From NCBI RefSeq assembly GCF_900163665.1, contig NZ_FUIA01000011.1:154870-218869 (forward strand): a DNA stretch of 64,000 bases, in the 5' to 3' direction. Shown here in pieces: positions 53,839 to 62,413 of the stretch; within the stretch, counting starts at the first letter, position 1, and each line of letters begins with the position of its first letter. This DNA is from Frigoribacterium sp. JB110. GTDB lineage: Bacteria; Actinomycetota; Actinomycetes; Actinomycetales; Microbacteriaceae. The notes under the pieces are model-generated. The model saw only the letters and a program-made list of their open reading frames with translations, was not told where the DNA came from and searched no databases. The position numbers and the translations under genes are program-made.

Positions 53839-54866
53839 CTGATGCCTCCTTTCAGGCGGGTCTTGTTGCGCAGCAGCACCAGCAAGTAGGGGCCTGCCAG
53901 CGGTGCGATCACTGCCCCCACGGGCAGGCCGGTCACCGTCCCGATGCCGCGGAGGTCCACCGAGATGGAGATCGCGAGCAGATCCGCGCACAGCAGGATC
54001 GCTGTGCCCATCAACGCGGACACCGGTAACAGGATCGCTGGGGCCGATCCGACCAGGCGACGCGCGATATGCGGTGCGGCGAGCCCGAGGAACGGAAGTG
54101 CACCGCCGACGGTCACGGCGCCGCAGGTCAGCAGCACCGCCGCGACCAGCGCGACGGCTCGGACCGCTGTCGGGCGGGCGCCGATCGACACGGCCACATG
54201 ATCCCCGAGTGCCAGAGCCCCCAGCGGTCTGATGATGATGGCGATCAGTACGAGACCCACGACTGTGGCCGGCCACATCAGGGTCAGATCAGACCAGTTC
54301 ACGGCGTTGAGGGAACCGATCGTCCACCGCAGAACCACTCCGAGGGTCTGCCCGCTGGTGACGAGGACGCCGGATGCCGCAGCAGACAGGAGAAGTCCGA
54401 CCAGAACGCCCGTCAACGCGAGGTCCCTGGGACTGTTCCAGCGGCGGCCGAGGACGGCGGCGATGAGCACCGGTGCGAGAGCAGCGCCGATGAGGGCGGT
54501 GGTGGGTGCACCGCCGGGAAGGCGGACTCCAGCCCACAACGCCAGGACCACCCCCAGCACCGCCCCTCCGGATATCCCGAGAATGCCGGGCTCGGCCAAG
54601 GGGTTGCGGGTCGCGGACTGCAAGAGAGCTCCGGCGATCGCCATCCCGCCGCCGGCGAAAGCGGCTCCGACCGCGCGGCTGAGCCGCAGGTCGAGAATCA
54701 ACGTCTCGAACGATCTGACAGGGTCGCCCACGAGCGCGGGAAGCACATGGTTTACCGGCATCCCTCCTCTTCCCAGCGCGAGCTCCAGGAGGAACGCCAC
54801 CACTGCCAGCAGGAGCAGGATGCTGCCCGCCGCAGTTCCCCGGACCACGTTCGAGCGCGGGATCAC
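53835..54866 (-). CDS. FecCD-family ABC transporter permease, second subunit
   Basis: 343 residues with about nine or ten membrane segments. Hallmarks of FecCD proteins are present: LRLSRAVGAAFAGGGMAIAGALLQSATRNPLAEPGILGISGGA and the coupling region GALPFLGLAAPHIARRLVG. GTG 54866 overlaps the preceding stop, and the longer frame is an Arg/Gly-rich shadow. It pairs with the permease at 54863 as a heterodimeric channel of the FepDG type for siderophore, haem or cobalamin-like ligands. Confidence 0.92.
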   Translation of the reverse strand: MIPRSNVVRGTAAGSILLLLAVVAFLLELALGRGGMPVNHVLPALVGDPVRSFETLILDLRLSRAVGAAFAGGGMAIAGALLQSATRNPLAEPGILGISGGAVLGVVLALWAGVRLPGGAPTTALIGAALAPVLIAAVLGRRWNSPRDLALTGVLVGLLLSAAASGVLVTSGQTLGVVLRWTIGSLNAVNWSDLTLMWPATVVGLVLIAIIIRPLGALALGDHVAVSIGARPTAVRAVALVAAVLLTCGAVTVGGALPFLGLAAPHIARRLVGSAPAILLPVSALMGTAILLCADLLAISISVDLRGIGTVTGLPVGAVIAPLAGPYLLVLLRNKTRLKGGIR

Positions 54867-55882
54867 TGCATGCCTGCCGGACGGGAACGAGCGAGGTGGC
54901 GTCGTCGTAACAGGATCAGCATCACGGGGACGCCGAACACCGTCGTCATCACCCCAACGGGAATCTCCGCCGGATAGACCACCAGTTGCGCCGCCTGGTC
55001 GGCGACGAGCAGCAGCAGAGCCCCGAGAACGCCAACGATCCCGATGAGCGGCGCGGTGCGGCTCTCGCCGGTGACGCGCCGGGCCAGGTGCGGTGCCAGC
55101 AACGCGATGAAAGCCACCGGCCCGCATGCCGCGGTCACCGTCGCGGAGACGATCGCCGCGAGCAGGAGGACGGCCACCCTGATCGCGGTGACGCGCACGC
55201 CCAGCGCACGGGCAGGCGACTCCCCCACCTTGATGAGCGCGACGCTTCGTCCCAGAAGCACCGCGCCTGCCAGCATGATCAGCACCGCCGGGGCAACCAT
55301 GCCGACGTGCGACCAGTTCCGTGCGGAGAGGTTTCCGAGCAGATAGCTGAAGAGCAGGTTGACGCGAGCCGTATCTCCTCCCAGTCCGATCACCGCGGTG
55401 ACCGACGCTCCGAGGACGCTGGACACCGCAGCCCCCAGCACCGCGACCCTCTCCGGTGTGGACACCGTCCCCACCAGGGACAGCACCAGTGCCCCGCCCG
55501 CGAGCGCGCCGAGGAGGGCGATCATTGGATGCAGCACCCACGGCACGGGGATGGCGAACATCGTCAGGATGGCCATCGCTAACGCAGCCCCCGAAGATGC
55601 CCCCAGCAGTTCGGGACCGGCGAGATCGTTGCGCAGGCCGTCCTGCAGCAACAGCCCGGAGACGGCGAGGCCAGCACCCACGAGAACGGCGAGCACGATT
55701 CGCGGCAACCGCACATCCAAAATGATCGTCCGCGTCAACGACTCAGGATCGCCGAGAGCCTCAACCAACTGCCCGGGGCCAAGCATCGGGCTTCCCAGAC
55801 CAACGCCTGCGACCATAAGCGCCACGAGCACTGCAACGGCCACGATGCGTGTTCGAGCCGTCCTCGTGCAGCCACCGCTCAC
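54863..55882 (-). CDS. FecCD-family ABC transporter permease, first subunit
   Basis: 339 residues from GTG 55882 with a weak GGTGGA ribosome binding site. FecCD features: VRLPRIVLAVLVGAGLAVSGLLLQDGLRNDLAGPELLGASSGA and ACGPVAFIALLAPHLARRVTG. First gene of a three-gene minus-strand operon. The Zur-like box lies 13 bases upstream of its start and also upstream of the divergent binding lipoprotein gene, so the whole four-gene importer can be controlled by one site. Confidence 0.92.
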   Translation of the reverse strand: MSGGCTRTARTRIVAVAVLVALMVAGVGLGSPMLGPGQLVEALGDPESLTRTIILDVRLPRIVLAVLVGAGLAVSGLLLQDGLRNDLAGPELLGASSGAALAMAILTMFAIPVPWVLHPMIALLGALAGGALVLSLVGTVSTPERVAVLGAAVSSVLGASVTAVIGLGGDTARVNLLFSYLLGNLSARNWSHVGMVAPAVLIMLAGAVLLGRSVALIKVGESPARALGVRVTAIRVAVLLLAAIVSATVTAACGPVAFIALLAPHLARRVTGESRTAPLIGIVGVLGALLLLVADQAAQLVVYPAEIPVGVMTTVFGVPVMLILLRRRHLARSRPAGMQ

Positions 55883-55894
55883 ACATCCACCTAT

Positions 55895-55909
55895 CGAGAA
55901 TGATTATCA
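55895..55909. promoter_or_regulatory. Zur-type operator of the Fec-type importer
   Basis: CGAGAATGATTATCA, one mismatch (first base) in the inverted repeat. Located between divergent genes, 13 bases before the permease start and 53 bases before the lipoprotein start. The inner GAATGATTATC also resembles part of a Fur box, so an iron regulator cannot be excluded, but it matches the L36 and zur sites in this window. Confidence 0.75.
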
Positions 55910-55961
55910 TTACGCTATGTTGGTTCTCATTGTAGTCAGACGGCAGTCAGGGAGTTGAACG

Positions 55962-56954
55962 GTGAAGAACAGACGAGCATGGTTCGGGATGATCGGTGCA
56001 CTCGTGGTATCCGCAGCCGCATTGACGGGCTGTGGTTCCGCGGACCAGGGAGGCTCTCCCTCGGGCGCTCCGGGCGAAGGGTTCCTCCCGGTCACCGTCA
56101 CGGACGGCACCGGCGCGGAAGTCGTCATCGATGACCCCGTCCAGAACATCGTCTGCCTCACCGGCGCCTGCGATGACGTCCTCGTGTCGCTCGGCCTTGT
56201 CCCGACGGCGTCGACGGCTGCCGGAGAGGACGGTCTGCTCGCCGATCCGAACTACCTCGGCCCCGAAGAGGCCTCGACGATCCCCCTCATCGGCGGCGCC
56301 TTCGGCGAGGAAAACATCGAAGACATCATCAAAGCAGAGCCGGACCTCGTCATCGGCCTCGCCGGCGTGCACGACCGTATCGCCGAGTCCATCAAGACCG
56401 AGATACCCACATATCTGGTCCAGATCGGCAATTACCAGGAGATGGCGGACTTCACCACGTGGGTCGGCCAGGTCACCGACCATGCTGACGAAGCAGGCGC
56501 GGCTGTCGCGAAATTCAACACTGCGCTCGACGACGCCCGCGAACACCGCACCGACGGGGTCTCCAGCCTCGCGATCTTCGGCACCGACACAAACTTCTCC
56601 GTCGAGACCGAAGACTCCCTCCTCGGCTCCATCCTCAACGAGATCAGTGACTATCCCTGGCCGACTCCCACCGACGGCGGCCAGGGACACCAGCCCGGGG
56701 CAGGCACCTTCTCCCTGGAGAAGATCCTGCAGAACGACCCGACCGTGATCTTCGTGCAGACCTTCTCCTACGGACCCGAGGACATGCCATCCGTGTCCGA
56801 ACAGCTCGCCGCCAACCCGGTCTGGGCACGCCTGGACGCCGTGAAGAACGATCACATCGTCGAAGTCCCCACCACCATCTGGGCCACCGGCCGCGGACCG
56901 ATCAGCCTCACCCTGGTCGTCGAACAGGCTGCGAAAGCGCTCTACGGATCCTGA
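55962..56954 (+). CDS. FecB/FepB-type substrate-binding lipoprotein
   Basis: 330 residues from GTG 55962. Lipoprotein signal peptide ending ALTGCGS (Cys at about 24). The fold follows class III helical-backbone binding proteins: VVIDDPVQNIVCLTGACDDVLVSLGL, then IEDIIKAEPDLVIGL, and NDPTVIFVQ near the C-terminus. Such proteins bind ferric siderophores, haem or cobalamin. Acidic residues dominate the ligand-side loops. It is divergent from the permease operon. The stop at 56952 is immediately followed by foreign-looking Gabija remnants. Confidence 0.92.
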   Translation: MKNRRAWFGMIGALVVSAAALTGCGSADQGGSPSGAPGEGFLPVTVTDGTGAEVVIDDPVQNIVCLTGACDDVLVSLGLVPTASTAAGEDGLLADPNYLGPEEASTIPLIGGAFGEENIEDIIKAEPDLVIGLAGVHDRIAESIKTEIPTYLVQIGNYQEMADFTTWVGQVTDHADEAGAAVAKFNTALDDAREHRTDGVSSLAIFGTDTNFSVETEDSLLGSILNEISDYPWPTPTDGGQGHQPGAGTFSLEKILQNDPTVIFVQTFSYGPEDMPSVSEQLAANPVWARLDAVKNDHIVEVPTTIWATGRGPISLTLVVEQAAKALYGS

Positions 56955-57521
56955 TGCGCGTCCACTGCAGGCGTGGCGGATCGGCTCATCGTTGAGGCCG
57001 CGGCGCGCGCCCGTGGTATTTCGTTGGACCGGATCGGCGCCGTCGTTTTCGAGCTTGGGGGCGCCGACAAGTTCCCCGAGGTGTACAAGCTGCTAGGACC
57101 GAAGGGATTCGATATCCAGGTGCTCGGTCTTGTCGATGAGGCGGAGAAGAACCCGTGGCTTGGTGCCGTCGGAGGACGCCCGAAGGACGTTCTCGGCTGC
57201 AGCATCTTTGCTTCCGTGACCGACCTTGAAGACGAGTACTGCCGAGGTATCGGTGCGGAAGAGGTCGGGCAGCGTCTGATCGCAGCGAAGGACGCCCGCG
57301 ATGAGCGGGCGATCCTGGATTCGTGCGAAGCGACCTCGCTCGCTGAAGCCGACCCGCTGCGTTTGGCTGCCTTCTGCCGCGCTTCTTTGGGCAAAGGCCG
57401 AGGGAGCCGAAAAGTGCCGGCAGCGCTTGTAATCGCTAAGACCATGACCGCTGAGGACGCTTCCAAGATCGCAAGCATTGATGCGCTCCTGACCGAGCTA
57501 GAGAAGCGGATCCAGGCGTGA
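56955..57521 (+). pseudogene. gajA: GajA-type OLD nuclease, C-terminal Toprim fragment
   Basis: About 185 residues remain, covering the Toprim half of an OLD-family nuclease: GVADRLIVEAAARARGIS (start of the Toprim strand and helix), then VLGLVDEAEKN with the acidic metal-binding position. The N-terminal ABC-type ATPase domain of about 350 residues is gone, because the frame begins right after the binding lipoprotein stop. GTG 56973 could start a 182-residue product. Its stop overlaps the gajB-like start by four bases, as in intact Gabija operons. Confidence 0.78.
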
Positions 57522-59183
57522 GTTCAGAGAGCATCAGCGCCGATCCGGAGTCCGAGGCTCGCAACCTGCTGGTCATCGCGCCGCCCGGATGTGGCAAGAC
57601 GGAGCTTCTGGCCCGGCGCGCGGAGTTCCTCATCAGCAAGCTACAACCAGGCCAGCGCATCCTCGCCTTGACGTTCTCGAATAAGGCCAAAGCGAACTTG
57701 AATGAGCGACTGGTCGGTGTTCTTGGCGCGGAACGCAAACGGAAGTTCGTCGCGGTCCACAACTTCCATGGTCACGCGGCCGAGGTGATCCGATCGCACG
57801 GGCGCGTCCTCGGTATCCCCACAGACGTAGAAATGCCCGACAAGCGCACTCAAGACAACACGATCGACCCGTACCTCGAGGGGCTTCTTGTGAGAACGAA
57901 GGGCACGAGATGCGGGCCCTGATCGGCGACCAGCTTCGAGAAGCAAACAGGGTCCGTTCACCGATGAGGAAGTGATTCGCCGGCTCAACACGAGCAGCGA
58001 GCCCCGTACCAAGGAAGTGGAAGCTCAGCGGCAACGAGATGGTGCTCTCTTCTACGATGACCTACTCCGACACGCTGAACGACTTCTTCATGTTCCAGGA
58101 GTCGCGAGACTGTACCGCGCGCACTACGCCGCCATCCTCGTCGATGAGTTCCAAGACCTCTCACCGCAGCAGCTCGACATCGCCTTACGCAGCTGCGACG
58201 CCAGTAGAACATTTGTCGGCGACCCGCTACAAGGCATATATTCATGGGCGGGCGCTCGTCCCATCCAGGTGGAACGTGTCCTCCGCAGAATCGGAGGGGA
58301 GCCGCTCGGTCTGGGCGTCTCCTTCCGCTCGTCTCCGAAGGTGCTCAATCTCCTCGGGATCATCTCCCAGGAACTTGGCGGCCAACCTCTCACGTCCCAT
58401 GAGCCAGAGCGATGGCACGAAGGCGGCGCTGCCGCAGGCGGCACCTTTGCCAGTGGCGTCGACGAAGCTACCTTTATCCACGAAACGACTCAAGCGATCC
58501 TTGGACGAGACCCGACTTCGACCATCGGGGTCATCTGTCGCAGCGGTTGGCGACGCAAACCAGTTGATGAGGAGTTCGCGTCATCCGGTACTCCCTGCAC
58601 ATGCTGGGATCTCGCCGTCGATAACCCGCAGATCATCGACCTCATCGCCAATGGAGTCTCCCGGCTTGGCGGAGCTCCGAAGCGTCCAGAGTTGGAGAAG
58701 GAACTCATTGAGTCCGTCGGCGCCAGTGACGTCGATACGGCATCAGACATCCGCGATGCCCTCGCCCAACTTGAGGAGCTCGCCGAGCAGGCAGGCTCGA
58801 TCTCGGCGGCGTTGGCACAGTTCCGGATACGGGACGACGCTAACGAAGCGATCACACATGGTGTCCATCTTCTAAACGCTCACACGGGAAAGGGCCAACA
58901 GTTCGACTGGGTCTTCATCCCCGGCGTAGAGAAGGGCAATGTACCCAGCTTCCTCGCCCGAGGAAAAGCGGCTCTCGAGGAAGAGAAGCGTGTGCTCCTC
59001 GTCATGATCTCTCGCGCGAAGCATGGCGTGGTGATCAGCCGTGCGGAAACACTCATCTCCAAGAAGGGCAAGCCCTACAACACAACTCCCAGCCCTTGGG
59101 GAGACTCCCTCCGCACCGGGCTCAACATGGATCCGCAAGGGTTGACCCGCCATGTTTCCGGGTTCCTACGGCCCACGACCTAG
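57518..59183 (+). pseudogene. gajB: GajB-type UvrD-like helicase with two frameshifts
   Basis: The first frame (57518-57922) has Walker A IAPPGCGKTELLARR and motif Ia LTFSNKAKANL. Homology then passes briefly into a second frame (HEMRALIGDQLREA, about 57890-57945) and then into a third (57972-59183) with Walker B ILVDEFQDLSPQQLD, GDPLQGIYSWAGA, VSFRSSPKVL, the AHTGKGQQFDWVFIPGVEKG motif and VLLVMISRAKHG. Two separate one-base deletions explain this. Together with the truncated gajA it is a decayed Gabija anti-phage system. Not expected to be functional. Confidence 0.85.
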
Positions 59184-59260
59184 CGCACAGACCGAGGCTT
59201 TCGACGGAAGCCATGCCACCCGGGAGAATTGAAGCACCGCACCCGTCGAAAGGAAGAGTC

Positions 59261-59425
59261 GTGTTCGTTCCAGACGCAGCAGAGGAGTACCGAACCTGCG
59301 CCGAGTGCGGCCGTGACTGCGAGCCTGTCCCGTTCGAGACAGCGAAGGACGGTGTCCGTATCTCGTTTGTCTGCCCCATCCACGGTGTCCACACAGTCGT
59401 GGATCCATTCGACGGTGATCGATAA
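59261..59425 (+). CDS. Small zinc-ribbon-like protein upstream of recombinase
   Basis: 54 residues from GTG 59261 with a GAAAGGAAG ribosome binding site. Contains CAECGRDC and, about 26 residues later, CPIHGVH, a likely Cys/His zinc site. No other domain. It lies 33 bases before the first serine recombinase and is probably part of the same element. Role unknown. It might be a small DNA-binding accessory such as a recombination directionality factor, but nothing proves this. Confidence 0.55.
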   Translation: MFVPDAAEEYRTCAECGRDCEPVPFETAKDGVRISFVCPIHGVHTVVDPFDGDR

Positions 59426-59458
59426 CACGATCTCACCGAGAGAGAGCGGGCGGGTTTC

Positions 59459-60896
59459 ATGCGAGAAGCGACGGCAGCCGGCGCGGCGGTGTATCTGCGG
59501 ATCTCGCAGGATCGTGCGGGTGAGCGTGCCGGCGTGCAACGCCAGCAGGAGGACTGCCTCGCTCTTGCCACACAGCTCGGGTATGAGGATCCACTGGTCT
59601 TCATCGACAACGACATCTCCGCGTTCGATGGGGGCCGCCGTCCTGGATACGACAGCCTGGTATCGCATGTCCGCACCGGGGTCACGGTCGTCATCGTGTG
59701 GCATGTGGACCGCTTGTACCGGCAGCCACGGGAGCTGGAGAACATGATCGACCTGGTCGAGCAGAACCCGGTGCGGATCGAGACTGTTCAAGGTGGCGGG
59801 TTCGATCTGAACACGCACGAGGGCCGCCTCATGGCCCGCCAGCTCGTCGCGATCGCCGCGTACGAGTCCGGGCACAAATCCGACCGGGTCAAACGTGCCA
59901 ACCAGCGTCTCGCCGAACAGGGGGCATGGCATGGTCCCGCCCGTTACGGGTACGGCCCCGGAGGTGCCCTCGTCCCGGCAGAGGCTGTAGTGATCCGGGA
60001 GATGGCCGACCGGTTTCTCGGCGGGGAATCGTTGCGCTCGATCACCCGATGGTTGAACACGTCACGCATTCCACCCCAGCACGCCGGCGAAGGCACAGCG
60101 GGTATCTGGTACCCGTACACAGTGCGCAGCATCCTCACTTCGGCGCGCATCTCGGGGCAACGCGCCTACTCTCCCGACACCCGTTCTGATCCTGCGACCG
60201 GGAGGGAGATCCTCGGTCCCGGGAACTGGACGGCGATCATCGCCCCGTCCGAGACGGCTCGCATCCGGGAGATCCTCGCCGACCCCGCACGCCGCAGAAC
60301 CACTCCCGCGGTGCCGACGCTGCTGGGGGGGTATTGCGCGGTGCGGGATCTGCGATGCCGGGCTAACTATCGCCGGACACACGAGAAAACCCGACGCGGC
60401 GGGAACACTGCGATACACATGCCGGAAGGACCCTTCTCGGCCAGAACGCGGCGGGTTGAGCATCGATGCCGCCAAGCTCGATGCTCTCGTCACCGAACGC
60501 GTCCTGCACCGTCTCGCACATCCTCATGCTGGTGCAGGAGACGAGACCGTGACGGCGTTGCTGGGGCAGGTCGTCGCGATCAATGGGCGCATCGCTGACC
60601 TCCGCGATGACGTCCGCACTCGCGTGGTCGGCGCCTCCGAGGCCGGCGCAGGAATCCTCGCCGCCGAACAGCTCCTCCTCACCGTCGGCCGGAAACTCAG
60701 CGCCCTCACGGACGCGCCCCTGCTGTACGACGCCCCGATCGGTGACCAGTCAGCCCTCACCACCTGGTGGGAGCACCTGACCGTTCCGGAACGCCGCGAC
60801 GTCATCACCGCGCTCATCCGGCGGCTCCGCATCCTTCCCGGGAAGCGTGGCCGCCGCTTTGACCCCACCCGCGTAAAGATCACCTACCGCAAATAG
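59459..60896 (+). pseudogene. Large serine recombinase 1, frameshifted at a G run
   Basis: Starts at ATG 59459 with the resolvase domain (AVYLRISQDRAGERAGVQRQQ holds the catalytic serine, then VVIVWHVDRLYRQPRELE) and the recombinase domain (ARYGYGPGGALVPAE, EGTAGIWYPYTVRSILTSARISG). At 60325-60331 a run of seven G shifts the frame. With six G the text continues GGIARCGICDAGLT, the zinc ribbon, then a coiled coil and ends at 60896. The full length would be 478 residues. The break could be a sequencing error or a phase-variable tract. Integrase of a small mobile element. Confidence 0.82.
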
Positions 60897-60950
60897 TCGA
60901 CCGCCTGGCATATGCCCGTCGGGAGGGTGAGGGTGTGACAGACACAGTGG

Positions 60951-62264
60951 ATGTCTACCGCGCTGATCTACCTCCGCATCTCCGTGAACCGAACCAGCGA
61001 GCACGCCTCCATCCAGCAGCAACGTGCCGACTGCCATGCCCTCGCCCACCGTCTCGGATACACCCGCGTCCTGGAGTACGTCGACGAAGCCGTCTCCGCC
61101 TACCAGGACCGACGAAGACCCGCGTACCAAGAACTCCTCGGACACCTCCATCACGTACCCGCGACGGTCATCGTCTGGCACATCGACCGGCTCTACCGAC
61201 GCCCCAACGAACTCGAACAACTCCTCGATCTACTCGATACGCGTCCGGTTCGGATCGAATCAGCGCGGGGCGGCTCCTTCGACCTCAACGCTCACGAAGG
61301 ACGCCTCTTCGCCCGGCAGCTCGTCGCGTTCGCGAACTACGAATCCGCCCACAAAGGTGCCCGTGTCGCCCGCGCCCAACACCAACGTGCACAGCGCGGT
61401 TTGCTGCACGGCGGCGCCCACTACGGCTACCTGGACGATGGCCGCCTCCACTCCGAGCAGGGACCCGTTCTTCGACGCATCGCGGAGGACTACCTCACCG
61501 GACTCTCCGTCTCCGCGATCGCTCGCGACCTCACCGGCACCCCAGCCCCTGCCGGCGGTGCCCGATGGAACAGCACGACCATCGCCTCCATCCTGCACAG
61601 CCGCCGCCTTCACCACCACAACGACATCCACGAGAGCAGATGGGAGCGCGTGATGACCCCTGAAGAGTCCGCGCTCATCCGTGCCATCCAGATTGCACCC
61701 CGACGAGATGCCACCCGCTCCTCGGCGGCCCTTCTGAGCGCGATCGCCCGCTGCGGGGTCTGCGGCAACCGACTCGTCAGCGCCACGACCTACCGTGGGA
61801 TCCGCATCTATCGATGCCTCCCCAACCCAACATCGTGCCGCTCGGTTCGTATCCGCCAGGCAAGCCTCGACGCGTATGTCCGGAACGCCGTCATGGTGGA
61901 GATGAGGAAGCCTGTGTCTCTGACAGCGCCCCGCCTGGGACCGGAAGACGTACTCGACAGGCTCCAAAATGGCCGCGAGAACTTACGTCATCTTGCACGC
62001 CAGTACGCAAGAGCTGAGATTTCCCGGGACGCGCTCCTCGAAGCGAGGAAGCCGTGCATCGACGTGCTCGTCTCCGCCAGCGCCGAACTTACCCGGCACC
62101 TTCGTGTTCGAGCACGCGACATGTACATGTCGGCACCATTTGCGCGGTTGTCCACGCCGCGGCAGCGAACCCTCATCGACACTCATGTGGCGCGCCTCGA
62201 GGTGTGCCCGCCGACGACGACCGGCGACCCTGCATCCCGAGTAAGGATGCGACTGCATAGCTGA
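60951..62264 (+). CDS. Large serine recombinase 2
   Basis: 437 residues. Resolvase domain with catalytic ALIYLRISVNRTSEHASIQQQ and VIVWHIDRLYRRPNELEQLLD, recombinase domain (HYGYLDDGRLHSEQG, ARWNSTTIASILHSRRL), and zinc ribbon LLSAIARCGVCGNRLVSATTY with CLPNPTSC following. A C-terminal helical region ends at the stop. It is clearly related to the upstream recombinase (same FDLNxHEGRLxARQLVA segment) but diverged. Two adjacent large serine recombinases are seen in some actinobacterial elements. It has no clear ribosome binding site, and ATG 60951 was chosen as the first start before conserved sequence. Confidence 0.87.
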   Translation: MSTALIYLRISVNRTSEHASIQQQRADCHALAHRLGYTRVLEYVDEAVSAYQDRRRPAYQELLGHLHHVPATVIVWHIDRLYRRPNELEQLLDLLDTRPVRIESARGGSFDLNAHEGRLFARQLVAFANYESAHKGARVARAQHQRAQRGLLHGGAHYGYLDDGRLHSEQGPVLRRIAEDYLTGLSVSAIARDLTGTPAPAGGARWNSTTIASILHSRRLHHHNDIHESRWERVMTPEESALIRAIQIAPRRDATRSSAALLSAIARCGVCGNRLVSATTYRGIRIYRCLPNPTSCRSVRIRQASLDAYVRNAVMVEMRKPVSLTAPRLGPEDVLDRLQNGRENLRHLARQYARAEISRDALLEARKPCIDVLVSASAELTRHLRVRARDMYMSAPFARLSTPRQRTLIDTHVARLEVCPPTTTGDPASRVRMRLHS

Positions 62265-62413
62265 GCCCTGGTAGCCCAGCCATGCGGTCGCGCACGGCGA
62301 TGTCTGTGCCTGCCGATAACATCAAACATGAGGCCAGGATCTGGCTCAATTCCTCAAGGAATCTGGAGACTGTCGACCACGCACCGTGCTGCCTCACGTC
62401 CAAAGGAGGAGTA

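Noticed and set aside
3413..55909. Reading the TGAGAATNATTNTCA sites as iron Fur boxes
   Set aside because: The classical Fur box is similar, but here the motif precedes zinc-free L36 and a CobW-like gene, a weaker form precedes zur, and separate DtxR-type boxes mark the clearly iron-linked irtAB operon. Zinc is the better reading, though binding data are lacking.
62341..62366. Inverted repeat ATTCC-TCAA-GGAAT as a recombinase attachment site
   Set aside because: Too short, with no matching copy found on the left side of the recombinase genes. Could be chance.
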